From contig NZ_CP166990.1 in the NCBI RefSeq assembly GCF_046197865.1, forward strand, positions 930,001 to 994,000: a DNA stretch of 64,000 nt, read 5' to 3'. Of the stretch, positions 30,818-40,400 are shown piece after piece. Numbering within the stretch: the stretch's first letter is position 1; each line of letters starts with the position of its first letter. Below the pieces are notes generated by a model, which was given only the letters and a program-made list of their open reading frames with translations, was not told where the DNA came from and searched no databases. The DNA comes from JAHKLT01 sp046197865. GTDB lineage: Archaea; Methanobacteriota; Methanobacteria; Methanobacteriales; Methanobacteriaceae. The translations under genes and the position numbers were made by a program.

Positions 30818-30901
30818 ATGTGTGATGAGACAGAATTAAAAGCTGATGAAAAGTTTTGTCCAATGTGTGGAAAAAAATATACAGGACTAACACCATATTA
30901 G
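30818..30901 (+). CDS. 27-residue zinc-knuckle microprotein or gene remnant
   Basis: A short frame starting ATG and ending TAG encodes a 27-residue peptide with a single CPMCGKKY knuckle and an acidic N-terminus (MCDETELKADEKF). The motif matches one half of the zinc ribbons in neighbouring membrane proteins. Only weak GGGT precedes the start. It is either a microprotein or what remains of a zinc-ribbon membrane protein after deletion. Confidence 0.35.
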   Translation: MCDETELKADEKFCPMCGKKYTGLTPY

Positions 30902-30931
30902 GTGCAGTTCTGTAATGCTTTTTTAAATATT

Positions 30932-32452
30932 TTAGTAAAGTGGAGCTACAATTAAAAGAACAAATCCAGCTAAAAATGCTATTGTCATACTTAATATAAT
31001 AAGATCTAAATTTTTACTATTTTCAATTTTATTAATATTTAAAATCATTGGTAATAATGGTATTATTGGAATAAAATACCTTGCAGATACTCCTAAAATT
31101 TGAGGATGGCCTACAGGAGTCCATGTTAAATATTGGATAAACATCGTTCCAAAATATACTAATATAAAAATTCCTAATGGAATTATTCTTTTTTTATTAG
31201 ATAAATTTAATTTATTTGGATAAAAGATTGAAAATATTACAAAATATGTAAAAAACAATAAATTAAATATTTGTACATTTGGAATTTGGAAAAAATGTAA
31301 TAAATTCAATGATATAAATAAATCAGGAATACTGTTTGCAATTTGTAAAAATGGTACAATTCCTTCTAAAGGATTATTTAACATGAATTTAACTTGTCCT
31401 GATGCACTAACATTATTTTCAATATAATATATAGCTCTTGATGATTTATCTAATTGCCCCATTGAAAAGATTAATGTATACATTATTGTAATTAAAATAG
31501 CTATTATAATACCTATTCTTGAAAGATTATAATCATTAATTGAATTAAATTTACTTTTAGGAATAAGTAATATTAAAAAGACAAGTAATATAAATGGTAT
31601 TTTAATAATTCCAATTAATAAACATGATATAAAAAAGATTAATAAGTCTTTTCTTTTTACTTTCTCTTTTGATTTATACATATAGATAAAATATCCTATA
31701 GCTAAAATTCCAAAGGCATAAATAAATGCATCAATACTAATTGAAGCTGCTTGGAAAATACATATTGGCATACAAGATAAAACAAGTAATGGAACTTTAT
31801 AAATAGGTGCTTTTTTAATAGCTAATGATACAATTACTCCGTAAAAGATTAAATTAGCTAATCTTCCAAGCCATACTGTCCAAATAATCCCTAAATCAAA
31901 TAATTTAGCTATTAATATTCCAATGGCTTGTACAATATAACCATAAAATGGGTTTTGCGAGAAAACCGAAGACATCATTCCCTTTGAATAGTCAATTTTT
32001 TCATTATAATGATTTGTATTTGCAAATGTTTTTGCATCATCTCCATAAAAATTACTAATATAGTTAGAAATAGAATAACCTTCCCCATCAATATATTCTG
32101 GAAATATAACTCCTGTTGATGTAAGCTCTGCTCTGGCAAAATGTTCCAATTCATCATGACCACCAAGTGTAGGTGATAAAAATACAAGAAATAAACCAAA
32201 TAATATTATTATAACAAATGCAATTTTATGAGTTTCACATCTATTTTTAAATGAATATGATAATACAATCATTCCAGCTATAAATAAACCAAATAAAGTT
32301 AAAAATTCAATTTTTGGATGTAAATAATCATCTACACTAAAAAAAGTAAAAGTAAAAAACAATAAACAAACTAGATAGATTAATATATACTTTTTTCGCT
32401 CACTTAAAAAACTTTGAAAAAAATTTTTCAAATTAGATGCTTTTTCATTCAT
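30932..32452 (-). CDS. DUF2142 multi-pass membrane protein
   Basis: 506 residues with ~12 hydrophobic segments. The DUF2142 signature lies in the first external loop (~115-140: LGGHDELEHFARAELTSTG, then DGEGYSISNY). DUF2142 proteins resemble GT-C-type membrane glycosyltransferases, with acidic residues in the first loop; the family is poorly studied. A role in glycosylating the heavily sequon-rich surface proteins of this genome is plausible but inferred. No ribosome site is seen before the ATG, which may be near-leaderless. Divergent from the YgjP-type gene. Confidence 0.82.
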   Translation of the reverse strand: MNEKASNLKNFFQSFLSERKKYILIYLVCLLFFTFTFFSVDDYLHPKIEFLTLFGLFIAGMIVLSYSFKNRCETHKIAFVIIILFGLFLVFLSPTLGGHDELEHFARAELTSTGVIFPEYIDGEGYSISNYISNFYGDDAKTFANTNHYNEKIDYSKGMMSSVFSQNPFYGYIVQAIGILIAKLFDLGIIWTVWLGRLANLIFYGVIVSLAIKKAPIYKVPLLVLSCMPICIFQAASISIDAFIYAFGILAIGYFIYMYKSKEKVKRKDLLIFFISCLLIGIIKIPFILLVFLILLIPKSKFNSINDYNLSRIGIIIAILITIMYTLIFSMGQLDKSSRAIYYIENNVSASGQVKFMLNNPLEGIVPFLQIANSIPDLFISLNLLHFFQIPNVQIFNLLFFTYFVIFSIFYPNKLNLSNKKRIIPLGIFILVYFGTMFIQYLTWTPVGHPQILGVSARYFIPIIPLLPMILNINKIENSKNLDLIILSMTIAFLAGFVLLIVAPLY

Positions 32453-32550
32453 AAAATAATTTTTGTATAGAACTATTATAAAATCATATGGAATATTTTC
32501 TTATTTTTTAATAAATTTATTAATGATTATAATAATATTATAAATTAAAA

Positions 32551-33234
32551 ATGATATCCTATAATCTTATTAGAACTAATCGCAAAACTCTTTCTATTAA
32601 AATATGTAAAGATGGTTCACTTGAGGTTAGATCACCTATTAATTTTCCTAAAGTAGAAATTGATAAAATTATTGAAGCACGTAGTGATGAAATAGCTAAA
32701 AAATCTGAAATTATTAAAAAGAAAAATGATTTAAAGCGTAATTTTAAAATAGATTTTAATAGTAAAATTCTTTTAAAAGGTGAGCTATGTGAAGTTTTAC
32801 CTACCTCATCTTCAATAGCTAGCTATGATGATAAAGTTAAAGTATTTTATATTCCAGAAACTGCTACCTCTTATGATATTAAAGAAATTATCATATCATT
32901 TTATAAAATAATAGCTAAAAAACACTTCATATCTAGAGTTAATTATTTTAAAGAGATTTTAGATGTTACACCTTCTAATGTTAAAGTAAATAGTGCTAAA
33001 ACTCGTTGGGGAAGTTGTAGTTATAAACATTCTTTAAATTTTTCTTGGAGATTAATTATGGCTGATTTAAAAACAATTGATTATGTTATTGTTCATGAAT
33101 TGTCTCATATAAAAGAGCTTAATCATTCCCAAGATTTTTGGAATATAGTTGAAAGTGTTATTCCTGATTATAAAGTTTATAGAAATAATTTAAAAGATTT
33201 AAGTGAAAAATTAAGTAATGAAGATTGGGATTAA
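32551..33234 (+). CDS. YgjP-type (M48-like, DUF45) metallopeptidase
   Basis: 227 residues. The zinc-binding helix is VIVHELSHIKELNHSQDFW (~176-194), with HExxH and a further downstream HSxxFW. The typical preceding block TRWGSCSYKHSLNFSWRLI is also present, diagnostic for the YgjP/DUF45 family. Members are cytoplasmic; some lie beside restriction genes, and the substrate is unknown. Not preceded by an obvious ribosome site. It stands at the left edge of the accessory block containing the AAA ATPase and Fic genes. Confidence 0.88.
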   Translation: MISYNLIRTNRKTLSIKICKDGSLEVRSPINFPKVEIDKIIEARSDEIAKKSEIIKKKNDLKRNFKIDFNSKILLKGELCEVLPTSSSIASYDDKVKVFYIPETATSYDIKEIIISFYKIIAKKHFISRVNYFKEILDVTPSNVKVNSAKTRWGSCSYKHSLNFSWRLIMADLKTIDYVIVHELSHIKELNHSQDFWNIVESVIPDYKVYRNNLKDLSEKLSNEDWD

Positions 33235-33306
33235 TTAATTTTTATATTTTTAAAATTAAATTTAAATACTATTAATATCAAATATATAATTATTTATTCA
33301 GTATAC

Positions 33307-33378
33307 TGAAAACTTTCTTTAATTTATAAGATTTTTTCATTATGTTGAAAACTTTCTTTAATTTATAAGATTTTTTCA
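33307..33378. repeat. Tandem 39-bp-period direct repeat upstream of the first DUF4143 ATPase
   Basis: Two identical 33-bp copies (33307-33339 and 33346-33378), each starting TGAAAACTTTC, containing the TATA-like TTTATAA and ending TTTTTTCA, spaced 39 bp apart. They end 30 bp before the ATPase start. A counterpart of the same period and similar sequence precedes the second DUF4143 gene (57558-57635). Confidence 0.9.
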
Positions 33379-33408
33379 GTTATAGATGAAATTTAAAGGA
33401 GGTGTTAA

Positions 33409-34602
33409 ATGATTAAAAGAGAACTTTATTTAAATAAAATCAATCCATATATTAATAAAGATATAATTAAGGTTATTACAGGAATTAGACGTTGCGGTAA
33501 ATCAACAATATTAAAACAACTAAGTGCAGAATTTATTGATAATGGAGTTAATAAAGAAAATATTATTTTAATAAATTTTGAACTGAAAGAATATTTTAAT
33601 ATAGAAAACATTGATCAATTAGATAATTTAGTTAATAAATTAATTAAAAATAAAAAAGATAAAATTTATTTATTATTTGATGAGATTCAAGAAGTAAATG
33701 GTTGGGAAAAACTTATAAATTCATATCTTGCAGAAGGAAGATTTGATATTTATATTACAGGTTCTAATGCTAAATTATTATCCAGAGAATTAGCTAGCTA
33801 TTTAACTGGTAGATATGTAGAAATTAAAGTTTATCCTTTTTCATATCAAGAATTTTTAGAATATACCAATTCAAAACATGACAAAAATTTATTTAATGAA
33901 TATATTAAATTTGGTGGAATGCCTTTTATATTAAAATTTGATGATAATGAAAAAAATCAATATTTAACAGACCTTTATAATTCTATAATATTAAAAGATG
34001 TTGTTAAAAGAAATGAAATTAGAGATATTGATTTACTTGATAGAATAATACAATTTTTAATGAGTAATATTGGTCAATCAGTTTCTGCAAACAATATTTC
34101 TAAATATTTAAAAAAAGATAAAGTAAAAGTATCAGTTAACACAATCTATAATTATTTATCATATTTAGAAGAAGCTTGTTTTATTAATAAAGTTAAAAGA
34201 GAAGATTTAATAGGTAAAAAAATATTAAACTTCCCTGAGAAGTTTTATTTAACTGATTTAGGATTTAGACAATCAACATATGGAAATAATCATAAAGATA
34301 TAGGTCAAAGCTTAGAAAACTTAGTTTTTATAGAATTACTTAGAAGAGATCATGATATTAAAATAGGTATATGTAAAAATAAAGAAATTGATTTTGTTTG
34401 CAGAAAAGGAGATGATAGAATTTACATTCAAGTTAGCTATTTATTAGCTAGTGATGAAATTATTAAGCGAGAATTTGATTCTTTAAATAAAATTCAAGAT
34501 AATTATCCTAAATATGTTTTAAGTCTTGATGATTTTGATTTTTCAAAAAATGGAATAAAACATTTAAACATAGTTGATTTTTTAACAAGTGATGAAATCT
34601 AG
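33409..34602 (+). CDS. AAA ATPase with DUF4143 C-terminal domain
   Basis: 397 residues, with a strong GGAGGTG ribosome site. Walker A GIRRCGKS (25-32) and Walker B IYLLFDEIQ (D91/E92) belong to the AAA_14 family. A winged-helix linker (~220-250) and DUF4143 (~270-397) follow, with EIDFVCRK and YIQVSY, a PD-(D/E)XK-like core in which QV replaces the usual EVK. Such proteins are widespread in prokaryotes, often multi-copy and linked to mobile or conflict regions; their role is unsettled. A close paralogue is at 56345-57544. Both genes carry tandem 39-bp repeats in front. Two TTGATGATTA copies begin right at its stop codon. Confidence 0.87.
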   Translation: MIKRELYLNKINPYINKDIIKVITGIRRCGKSTILKQLSAEFIDNGVNKENIILINFELKEYFNIENIDQLDNLVNKLIKNKKDKIYLLFDEIQEVNGWEKLINSYLAEGRFDIYITGSNAKLLSRELASYLTGRYVEIKVYPFSYQEFLEYTNSKHDKNLFNEYIKFGGMPFILKFDDNEKNQYLTDLYNSIILKDVVKRNEIRDIDLLDRIIQFLMSNIGQSVSANNISKYLKKDKVKVSVNTIYNYLSYLEEACFINKVKREDLIGKKILNFPEKFYLTDLGFRQSTYGNNHKDIGQSLENLVFIELLRRDHDIKIGICKNKEIDFVCRKGDDRIYIQVSYLLASDEIIKREFDSLNKIQDNYPKYVLSLDDFDFSKNGIKHLNIVDFLTSDEI

Positions 34603-34745
34603 TTGATGATTAGCTTAATTTTTACTTGATGATTAATTTTTAAAAATTCTTTAAAATACTTATTTTGTTAATTAAACTAATTTTAATAAGTTTTTTATAA
34701 ATAATTTCACTTGATGATTAGCTTAATTTTTACTTTATGAAATTA
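34603..34745. repeat. Left copy of a 143-bp direct repeat bracketing the Fic gene
   Basis: Contains TTGATGATTA at 34603, 34626 and 34711, and a degenerate copy near 34734, i.e. spacings of 23, 85 and 23 bp. The 85-bp interior carries a TTTTTTATAAATAATTT stretch. Each element recurs exactly 1226 bp further right in the copy at 35829-35971. Confidence 0.88.
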
Positions 34746-35768
34746 CTTATTTATAATATAATGGGTGCTTCGACCTTCACCTGAAGAACTAATTAAGTTC
34801 TTTTTAACTAAATTATTTAAATATGTATAAGCAGATTGTGATGAAACATTCAATAGTTCTTGTATATCTTTATTTTTAACATATTGATTTTCTTCTATAA
34901 AATGTAGAATTTTAATTTCTTTTTCATTTAACTCTAAAATATCATTGTATTTATTAGAAAATTTAGATAAATTAATAACTTCTTCTTTGACTTTATTAAT
35001 TGATTGTAAAAACCCAAATGTAAAATATTCCAACCATTCTGTTAAATCATTTGTTTTATCTGCAGATCGTAAAGCATTATAATAATTTTCTCTATTTTTA
35101 TTGTAAAATTCATCTAGAGTAAAGTATTTTTTAAAATCGAACCCTTTAAATGAAAGGATATATGTAGATAATGCTCTACTAGTTCTACCATTTCCATCAA
35201 CAAATGGATGAATTCTAACTAATTCATAATGACTTATTCCGCTTATTAATACTGGTGAAATTTCACTAGATTTATTTAACCAATCAATAAAATTATTGAT
35301 TAATGGAATGATTTTTTCTTCTTTTGGAGGAATAAAATTTAATTTTCCAGTTTTAAGATTTCCTATTATAACTTGTGTTTTTCTAAATTGTCCTGGATTT
35401 TTTAATAGGCCTTTAGTTAACTCATAATGAATTGATAATATAAAATCTTTTGAAAAATTAGGATATTCCTCTTGATAATTATCAAAATTTTTTAATACAT
35501 TAAAATAATTTATAACTTCTTGCTCTGATTTGGAAATTTTTGAATTTATTAAATCATTTGAATTAAATAAACTTTCAACTTCTTTAAAATCTAAAGGATT
35601 CCCTTCGATAGAAGTAGAATTATAAGATGATTCAATAATAGCTTTATTTTTAAGTAATAAATCATATGAGGGAATTATTTTAGAATTATTAATTATTTCC
35701 CTTGCAGATTCTATTTTAATTAGATTATTAACTATTTCATTAGTATATTTAAAGTTAGGTTTATACAT
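34743..35768 (-). CDS. Fic family protein with N-terminal inhibitory motif and C-terminal winged helix
   Basis: 341 residues from ATG 35768 (GTGAT just upstream), preferred over TTG 35786. The Fic core is HPFVDGNGRTSR (H near 187), the complete HxFx(D/E)GNGRxxR catalytic motif for transfer of AMP or another nucleotide to a protein hydroxyl. An N-terminal STSIEGN (~51-57) fits the (S/T)xxxE(G/N) inhibitory helix of class II Fic proteins, so the enzyme is probably self-restrained. The C-terminal ~65 residues form a winged helix (EIKILHFIEENQYVKNKDIQ), suggesting DNA binding and self-regulation. The promoter region is the right 143-bp repeat. Confidence 0.92.
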   Translation of the reverse strand: MYKPNFKYTNEIVNNLIKIESAREIINNSKIIPSYDLLLKNKAIIESSYNSTSIEGNPLDFKEVESLFNSNDLINSKISKSEQEVINYFNVLKNFDNYQEEYPNFSKDFILSIHYELTKGLLKNPGQFRKTQVIIGNLKTGKLNFIPPKEEKIIPLINNFIDWLNKSSEISPVLISGISHYELVRIHPFVDGNGRTSRALSTYILSFKGFDFKKYFTLDEFYNKNRENYYNALRSADKTNDLTEWLEYFTFGFLQSINKVKEEVINLSKFSNKYNDILELNEKEIKILHFIEENQYVKNKDIQELLNVSSQSAYTYLNNLVKKNLISSSGEGRSTHYIINK

Positions 35769-35828
35769 CAAATCACAAAAATTCAATTACTTACTTTATA
35801 TTATATCTTCATTAAATATATAATTTAC

Positions 35829-35971
35829 TTGATGATTATCTTAATTTTTACTTGATGATTAATTTTTAAAAATTCTTTAAAATGATTATTATATTAATTT
35901 AACTAATTTTAATAAGTTTTTTATAAATAATTTTACTTGATGATTAAATGATTTTTCACTTGATGATTATT
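35829..35971. repeat. Right copy of the 143-bp direct repeat (Fic promoter region)
   Basis: TTGATGATTA occurs at 35829, 35852, 35937 and 35960, with the same 23-85-23 spacing as the left copy. It lies 60-200 bp upstream of the Fic start codon, in the divergent gap with the J-domain gene, so it covers the expected promoters of one or both genes. Confidence 0.88.
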
Positions 35972-36049
35972 ATTTAGATAAATTTAATAGCTATTAATTA
36001 ATATAATATATTAATTAGAAGAATTATTTTTTAAAAATAATTAGATATT

Positions 36050-36859
36050 ATGACAAGTTCAATAGAAATTCATCCTGAATATGAAAAACTTAGTTTAGAA
36101 TTAGACGAGATGAAAGATAAACTAACTAAGAAGATTTTAGAAGAACATGAATTATATTTTCATATATGTAAAAACATTGAAGCAGACTATATGATCAGAT
36201 TAGGTTATATAGAATATAATATATTTGAAAGGGAAGTTGAAATTAAAATGCTTCAAAGAGAAATAGCTTTAATTCAAAAAGCTATTAATCAAGATGCAGA
36301 AGTTGATACTAAAGCTATTAAAAAGAAAATAGCTATGGAATATGATGATTATTTATTTGAACTTGATAAGAAGGCATCTGAATTTGGTGCATTAATTAGA
36401 TATAGTAAAAATGACCAATTAAGTGATGATGAGAATGAAAAGCTTAAAAATATGTATAAAAAGCTAATTCTTAAGTTCCACCCAGATTTAAATAACAATC
36501 TAACAGACGAAGAAAAAGAGCTTTTCTTTAAAATACTTCATGCTTATGAAGCTGGAGATATTAATATTTTAAATTTAATTTTTGAATTGCATTATGATAA
36601 TTTAAGTGAAGATATAGTTGAAGATTCAATTGAAGCTTTAAAAGAAAGAATTAAACTTTTAAAAATTAGAATTGATGTAATTCAAGGAAGTATTGATAGA
36701 ATTAAATTGAAATATCCTTATATTAAAAAAGACATCTTAGAAGATGATGATCTTCTTTTAAAAACTAAAAGAGAATTAGAAGACCAGCTATTTGAGAAAA
36801 ATGAGATTTTTGATGAATATGTTGATAAGTTATTAGAACTTAAAGGCGACTATTTATGA
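36050..36859 (+). CDS. Coiled-coil protein with DnaJ-like J domain
   Basis: 269 residues, very rich in Lys/Glu/Asp. The N-terminal ~120 residues are helical and coiled-coil-like. A J-domain-like segment follows (~128-170: LKNMYKKLILKFHPDLNNN...FFKILHAYEAGD) with the HPD tripeptide at ~144-146 that activates Hsp70. The C-terminal ~80 residues are again helical. No Gly/Phe or zinc-finger region, so it is a class-C type J protein, perhaps recruiting DnaK to a specific client. The next gene starts inside its stop codon (ATGA), giving translational coupling to a HIRAN protein. Confidence 0.75.
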   Translation: MTSSIEIHPEYEKLSLELDEMKDKLTKKILEEHELYFHICKNIEADYMIRLGYIEYNIFEREVEIKMLQREIALIQKAINQDAEVDTKAIKKKIAMEYDDYLFELDKKASEFGALIRYSKNDQLSDDENEKLKNMYKKLILKFHPDLNNNLTDEEKELFFKILHAYEAGDINILNLIFELHYDNLSEDIVEDSIEALKERIKLLKIRIDVIQGSIDRIKLKYPYIKKDILEDDDLLLKTKRELEDQLFEKNEIFDEYVDKLLELKGDYL

Positions 36860-37254
36860 ATGATAAGAATGATCTTATTGAAATTGATGAAAAATCTAAA
36901 AATATCGTTAATTTAATTCATTCTGGTGAAATTAAAAGTTCTTTTATTGAAACAATTTTTTTAACATCTGATACAGTAGCTGGAACTAGCTATATTGAAG
37001 ATATTATTGAACTTGAGCCAAAACTAGCTATTGGTGATAAACTAGATTTTATAAGAGAAATGAATAATCCCTATGATGATAATGCTATTTTAGTTCGCCA
37101 TAAGGGTAATAAAATTGGTTATTTTCCAATGCAAAATAATGAAATTTTATCTAATCTTATGGATGCTGGTAAATTAATATATGGAATTATAAAATCTAAA
37201 AACTTTCATGATGAATGGTTAAAAATTGATTTAGAAGTTTTTCTAGAAGAATAA
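36856..37254 (+). CDS. HIRAN domain protein
   Basis: 132 residues. Residues ~40-130 match the HIRAN fold: TVAGTSYIEDIIELEPKLAIGD, then LDFIREMNNPYDDNAILVRHKGNKIGYFP. In eukaryotic HLTF the domain binds 3' DNA ends; bacterial stand-alone or fused HIRAN proteins are proposed DNA-damage or mobile-DNA factors. Here it is separate from any helicase and overlaps the J-domain gene by 4 bases, which suggests the two products act together. The first ~35 residues have no recognisable domain. Confidence 0.85.
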   Translation: MNDKNDLIEIDEKSKNIVNLIHSGEIKSSFIETIFLTSDTVAGTSYIEDIIELEPKLAIGDKLDFIREMNNPYDDNAILVRHKGNKIGYFPMQNNEILSNLMDAGKLIYGIIKSKNFHDEWLKIDLEVFLEE

Positions 37255-37461
37255 AACATTTATTATATTTAAATTTAACTATTTTTGTGCATATTATAAA
37301 TAAATACTTTTTAATATTTTAATAAAATCATCATCTAAAATCATTTTTACTTTTTCAAATATTTTTATTTATACTAATAAATTAATAAAAACAATTATAT
37401 TATATAATGAACAAATTATCCACATGAAAAATGTTATTGAAATATTTTTCAGGAGGGGAAA

Positions 37462-40400
37462 ATGAAAATTAAATTGTGGCTGATACTAATATTGACATTA
37501 ATATTGTCTATTTCATGTGTTTCTGCAATAGATGATATAGGGGAAAATAAAATTTTAGCAAATGGTGAATGGAATTTTAATGATTTAGAATATGCTATAG
37601 CTAATACTAATGAAAATGATGAATTAATTTTACCTAATAATGTTTCATGGATTGTAAATTTTACAGATGGAATTTTGATTGATAAAAACATAACAATAAA
37701 TGGAAATGGAAATTGGATTGATGCAAAAAATAGTGCAAGGATTTTTAATGTTAGTTCAAATTCTAATTTAATTTTAAAAAATATAACTTTAAAAAATGGA
37801 TGGCATAATATTGGAGGAGGAGCTATCTATAATGAAGGAAATATCATAATTTCTGGAAATGTAAACTTCTTTAATAATAGTGCTGGACAATCTGGTGGAG
37901 CTATTGGTATAAATCAAGGAAATATAACAATAGATGGTACTACATCACCAAATATTTTTGAGAATAATTCTGCTTCTAGTAGAGGTGGAGTTATTAGTGC
38001 AAGCCCTACCACAGCTACTTTTGCTATTTTAAATATTATTGGAACTAATTATTTTATAAATAATTATGCAACTACTGGAGGAGCAATTAATGGTGGTAAT
38101 TTAATTAATATTAGTGGAAATAATTCATTTATAAATAATAGGGCTAATCAACGAGGATTTGGTGGTGCAATTCATGGTAGAAATTTAGAAATTTATGGAA
38201 CTAATACTTTTTTAAATAATTCTGCATATAGTGGTGGCGCACTTTACATATCTGGGCATGATTTATTAGACATAGTGGGTTCAAACCTTTTTATAAATAA
38301 TACTGCAATTTATCAAGGTGGAGCAATCAATATTCTTACAACTAATAGTGGTAATGCAACTACATATATTCGAGGAAATAATACTTTTGAGAATAATTCT
38401 GCTTTAAATAATTTTGAAGCAGGTGGAGCTATTTGCTATATAGGCAAAGATGATAGACATCCCTATGAGGATTTTCAATTAATTGGAAACACTTTTAGAA
38501 ATAATAATGCTTATGATGGATATGGTGGATCTATTTTTTTATTTGGATCATATAATATTTTAAAAATTATTAATAATAATTTTGAAGATAACTTTGCAAT
38601 AAGTGGTGGAGCTATAGCTACGAATTATGCACCAATTAGTATTTTTTTAGATAATAATATATTTTATAATAATTCTGCATCATTATATGGTGGTGCATTA
38701 TATTTAGATTCTTGGGTAGGTATGGAAGCTAATTTAACTAATAATAAATTTATAGGTAATGATGCTGATTATGGTTCTGGAATTTATAATGGGGGAGGAT
38801 CAGAATTATACTTAGAAAATAATACAATGCAGTCTGTAAAAGCTCCAATTCATAATATAGGTAAAATTATAAGTAATACAACATTAACTATCTTAGGAAA
38901 TACAACTCATTATGTTAAAAATAATACATATATTAATTTAACAGCTGAAATTTCTGATGATATGGGTAATTTAATTATTGGATCTCATATTTATCTAATT
39001 TATGGAGGTTCTGTATCTCCTAATCCTAATCCATTAGATAATGGTACTTATCATGTTTCTGAACCTCTTGATTTACCATATAAAGTTAATCCAGTTACAG
39101 GATATGAATCAACTTATTATTTATTAAACCTTTCAATTAGAAATGGTACATTGAAAATTTCTGATGCTGATTTAGAAGTTAATAAAACTCCTGGTGCAAA
39201 CTCTGTAAATGTTAATGAAATTTTAAATTATACAATAACTATTAAAAACAATGGAACTGAAAACACTAGCGGTATCTATCTTAATGATGGAGTTCCTAGT
39301 CAATTAGAATATATAAAACATACTGGATCTGGTTGGTCTTATAAAAATGAAAATTGGTACTATAATGAAACTTTAGCTCCAGGTGAAGTAGTTGAATTAA
39401 TATTATTCTTTAAAGTTAAAGAATCTGCAGGATATAATGTAACTAATGAAGTTATTGTTAAATCTAGAGAAGTTCCTGATGGTGTTAATGCATCTAGTGG
39501 TATTACTAATATTACTCATGTTACTTATTCTATTAGTAAAATTCATGGAACTAATTCTACTAAAGTTGGAGATATTTTAAATTATACAATAATCATTACT
39601 AATGGTTTTGAAGATGTTAATGGATTTGTTTTAACAGATTTAATTCCAGATAGCTTAAAATATTCTCATTTTATAGGTAATAATTGGACTTATAAAGATG
39701 ATAAATGGTATTTTAATGGTACTTTATCTGGTGGTGAATCAACTAAAATAATATTATTCTTTAGAGTTTTATCTACTGGCATTATTAATAATACTATTAT
39801 TGTAACAAGTGATTTAACTCCTACTGGTGAGAAGACAACTAGTGCTAATACTTATGCTTTTAAAGCTTATACTATTAGTTCAATTGAAGAAATTAATGGT
39901 AAGTTTGGAGAAAATGTTACAATTACTGGTACAGTTGTAGATGAATTTGGAAATAATATAACAGGTAATGTTGTTATAAGTTTACCTGATGGATCTAATG
40001 TTACAGTTGATGTAGTAAATGGCACATTTACATATGAGTGGGTAATTCCATTTAATGCAAGTTTAACTAATGTATCTGTTAATTTCAAAGAAACTGATAA
40101 TTATGAAGCATCTTCTGCTTCTAATATTTTAAATGTTTCTAAACTTTCAACTACTATTACTATTGATGAAATTAATGGTAAATATGGTGAAACAGTTGAG
40201 ATTAAAGGTGTTGTTAAAGGTGAAGATGGAAATGCTTTCTTTGGTAAAGTTATTATAATTTTACCTGATGGAACCGAAGTTATTGTTAATGTTTCTGGTA
40301 GCTTTAGATATTTCTGGACTATTCCTTTAAACACTAATTTAGGAAATGTTTCAGCTAAATTTAATGGTACTGCATTTTATGAAGGTTCTAACTCAAGTAA

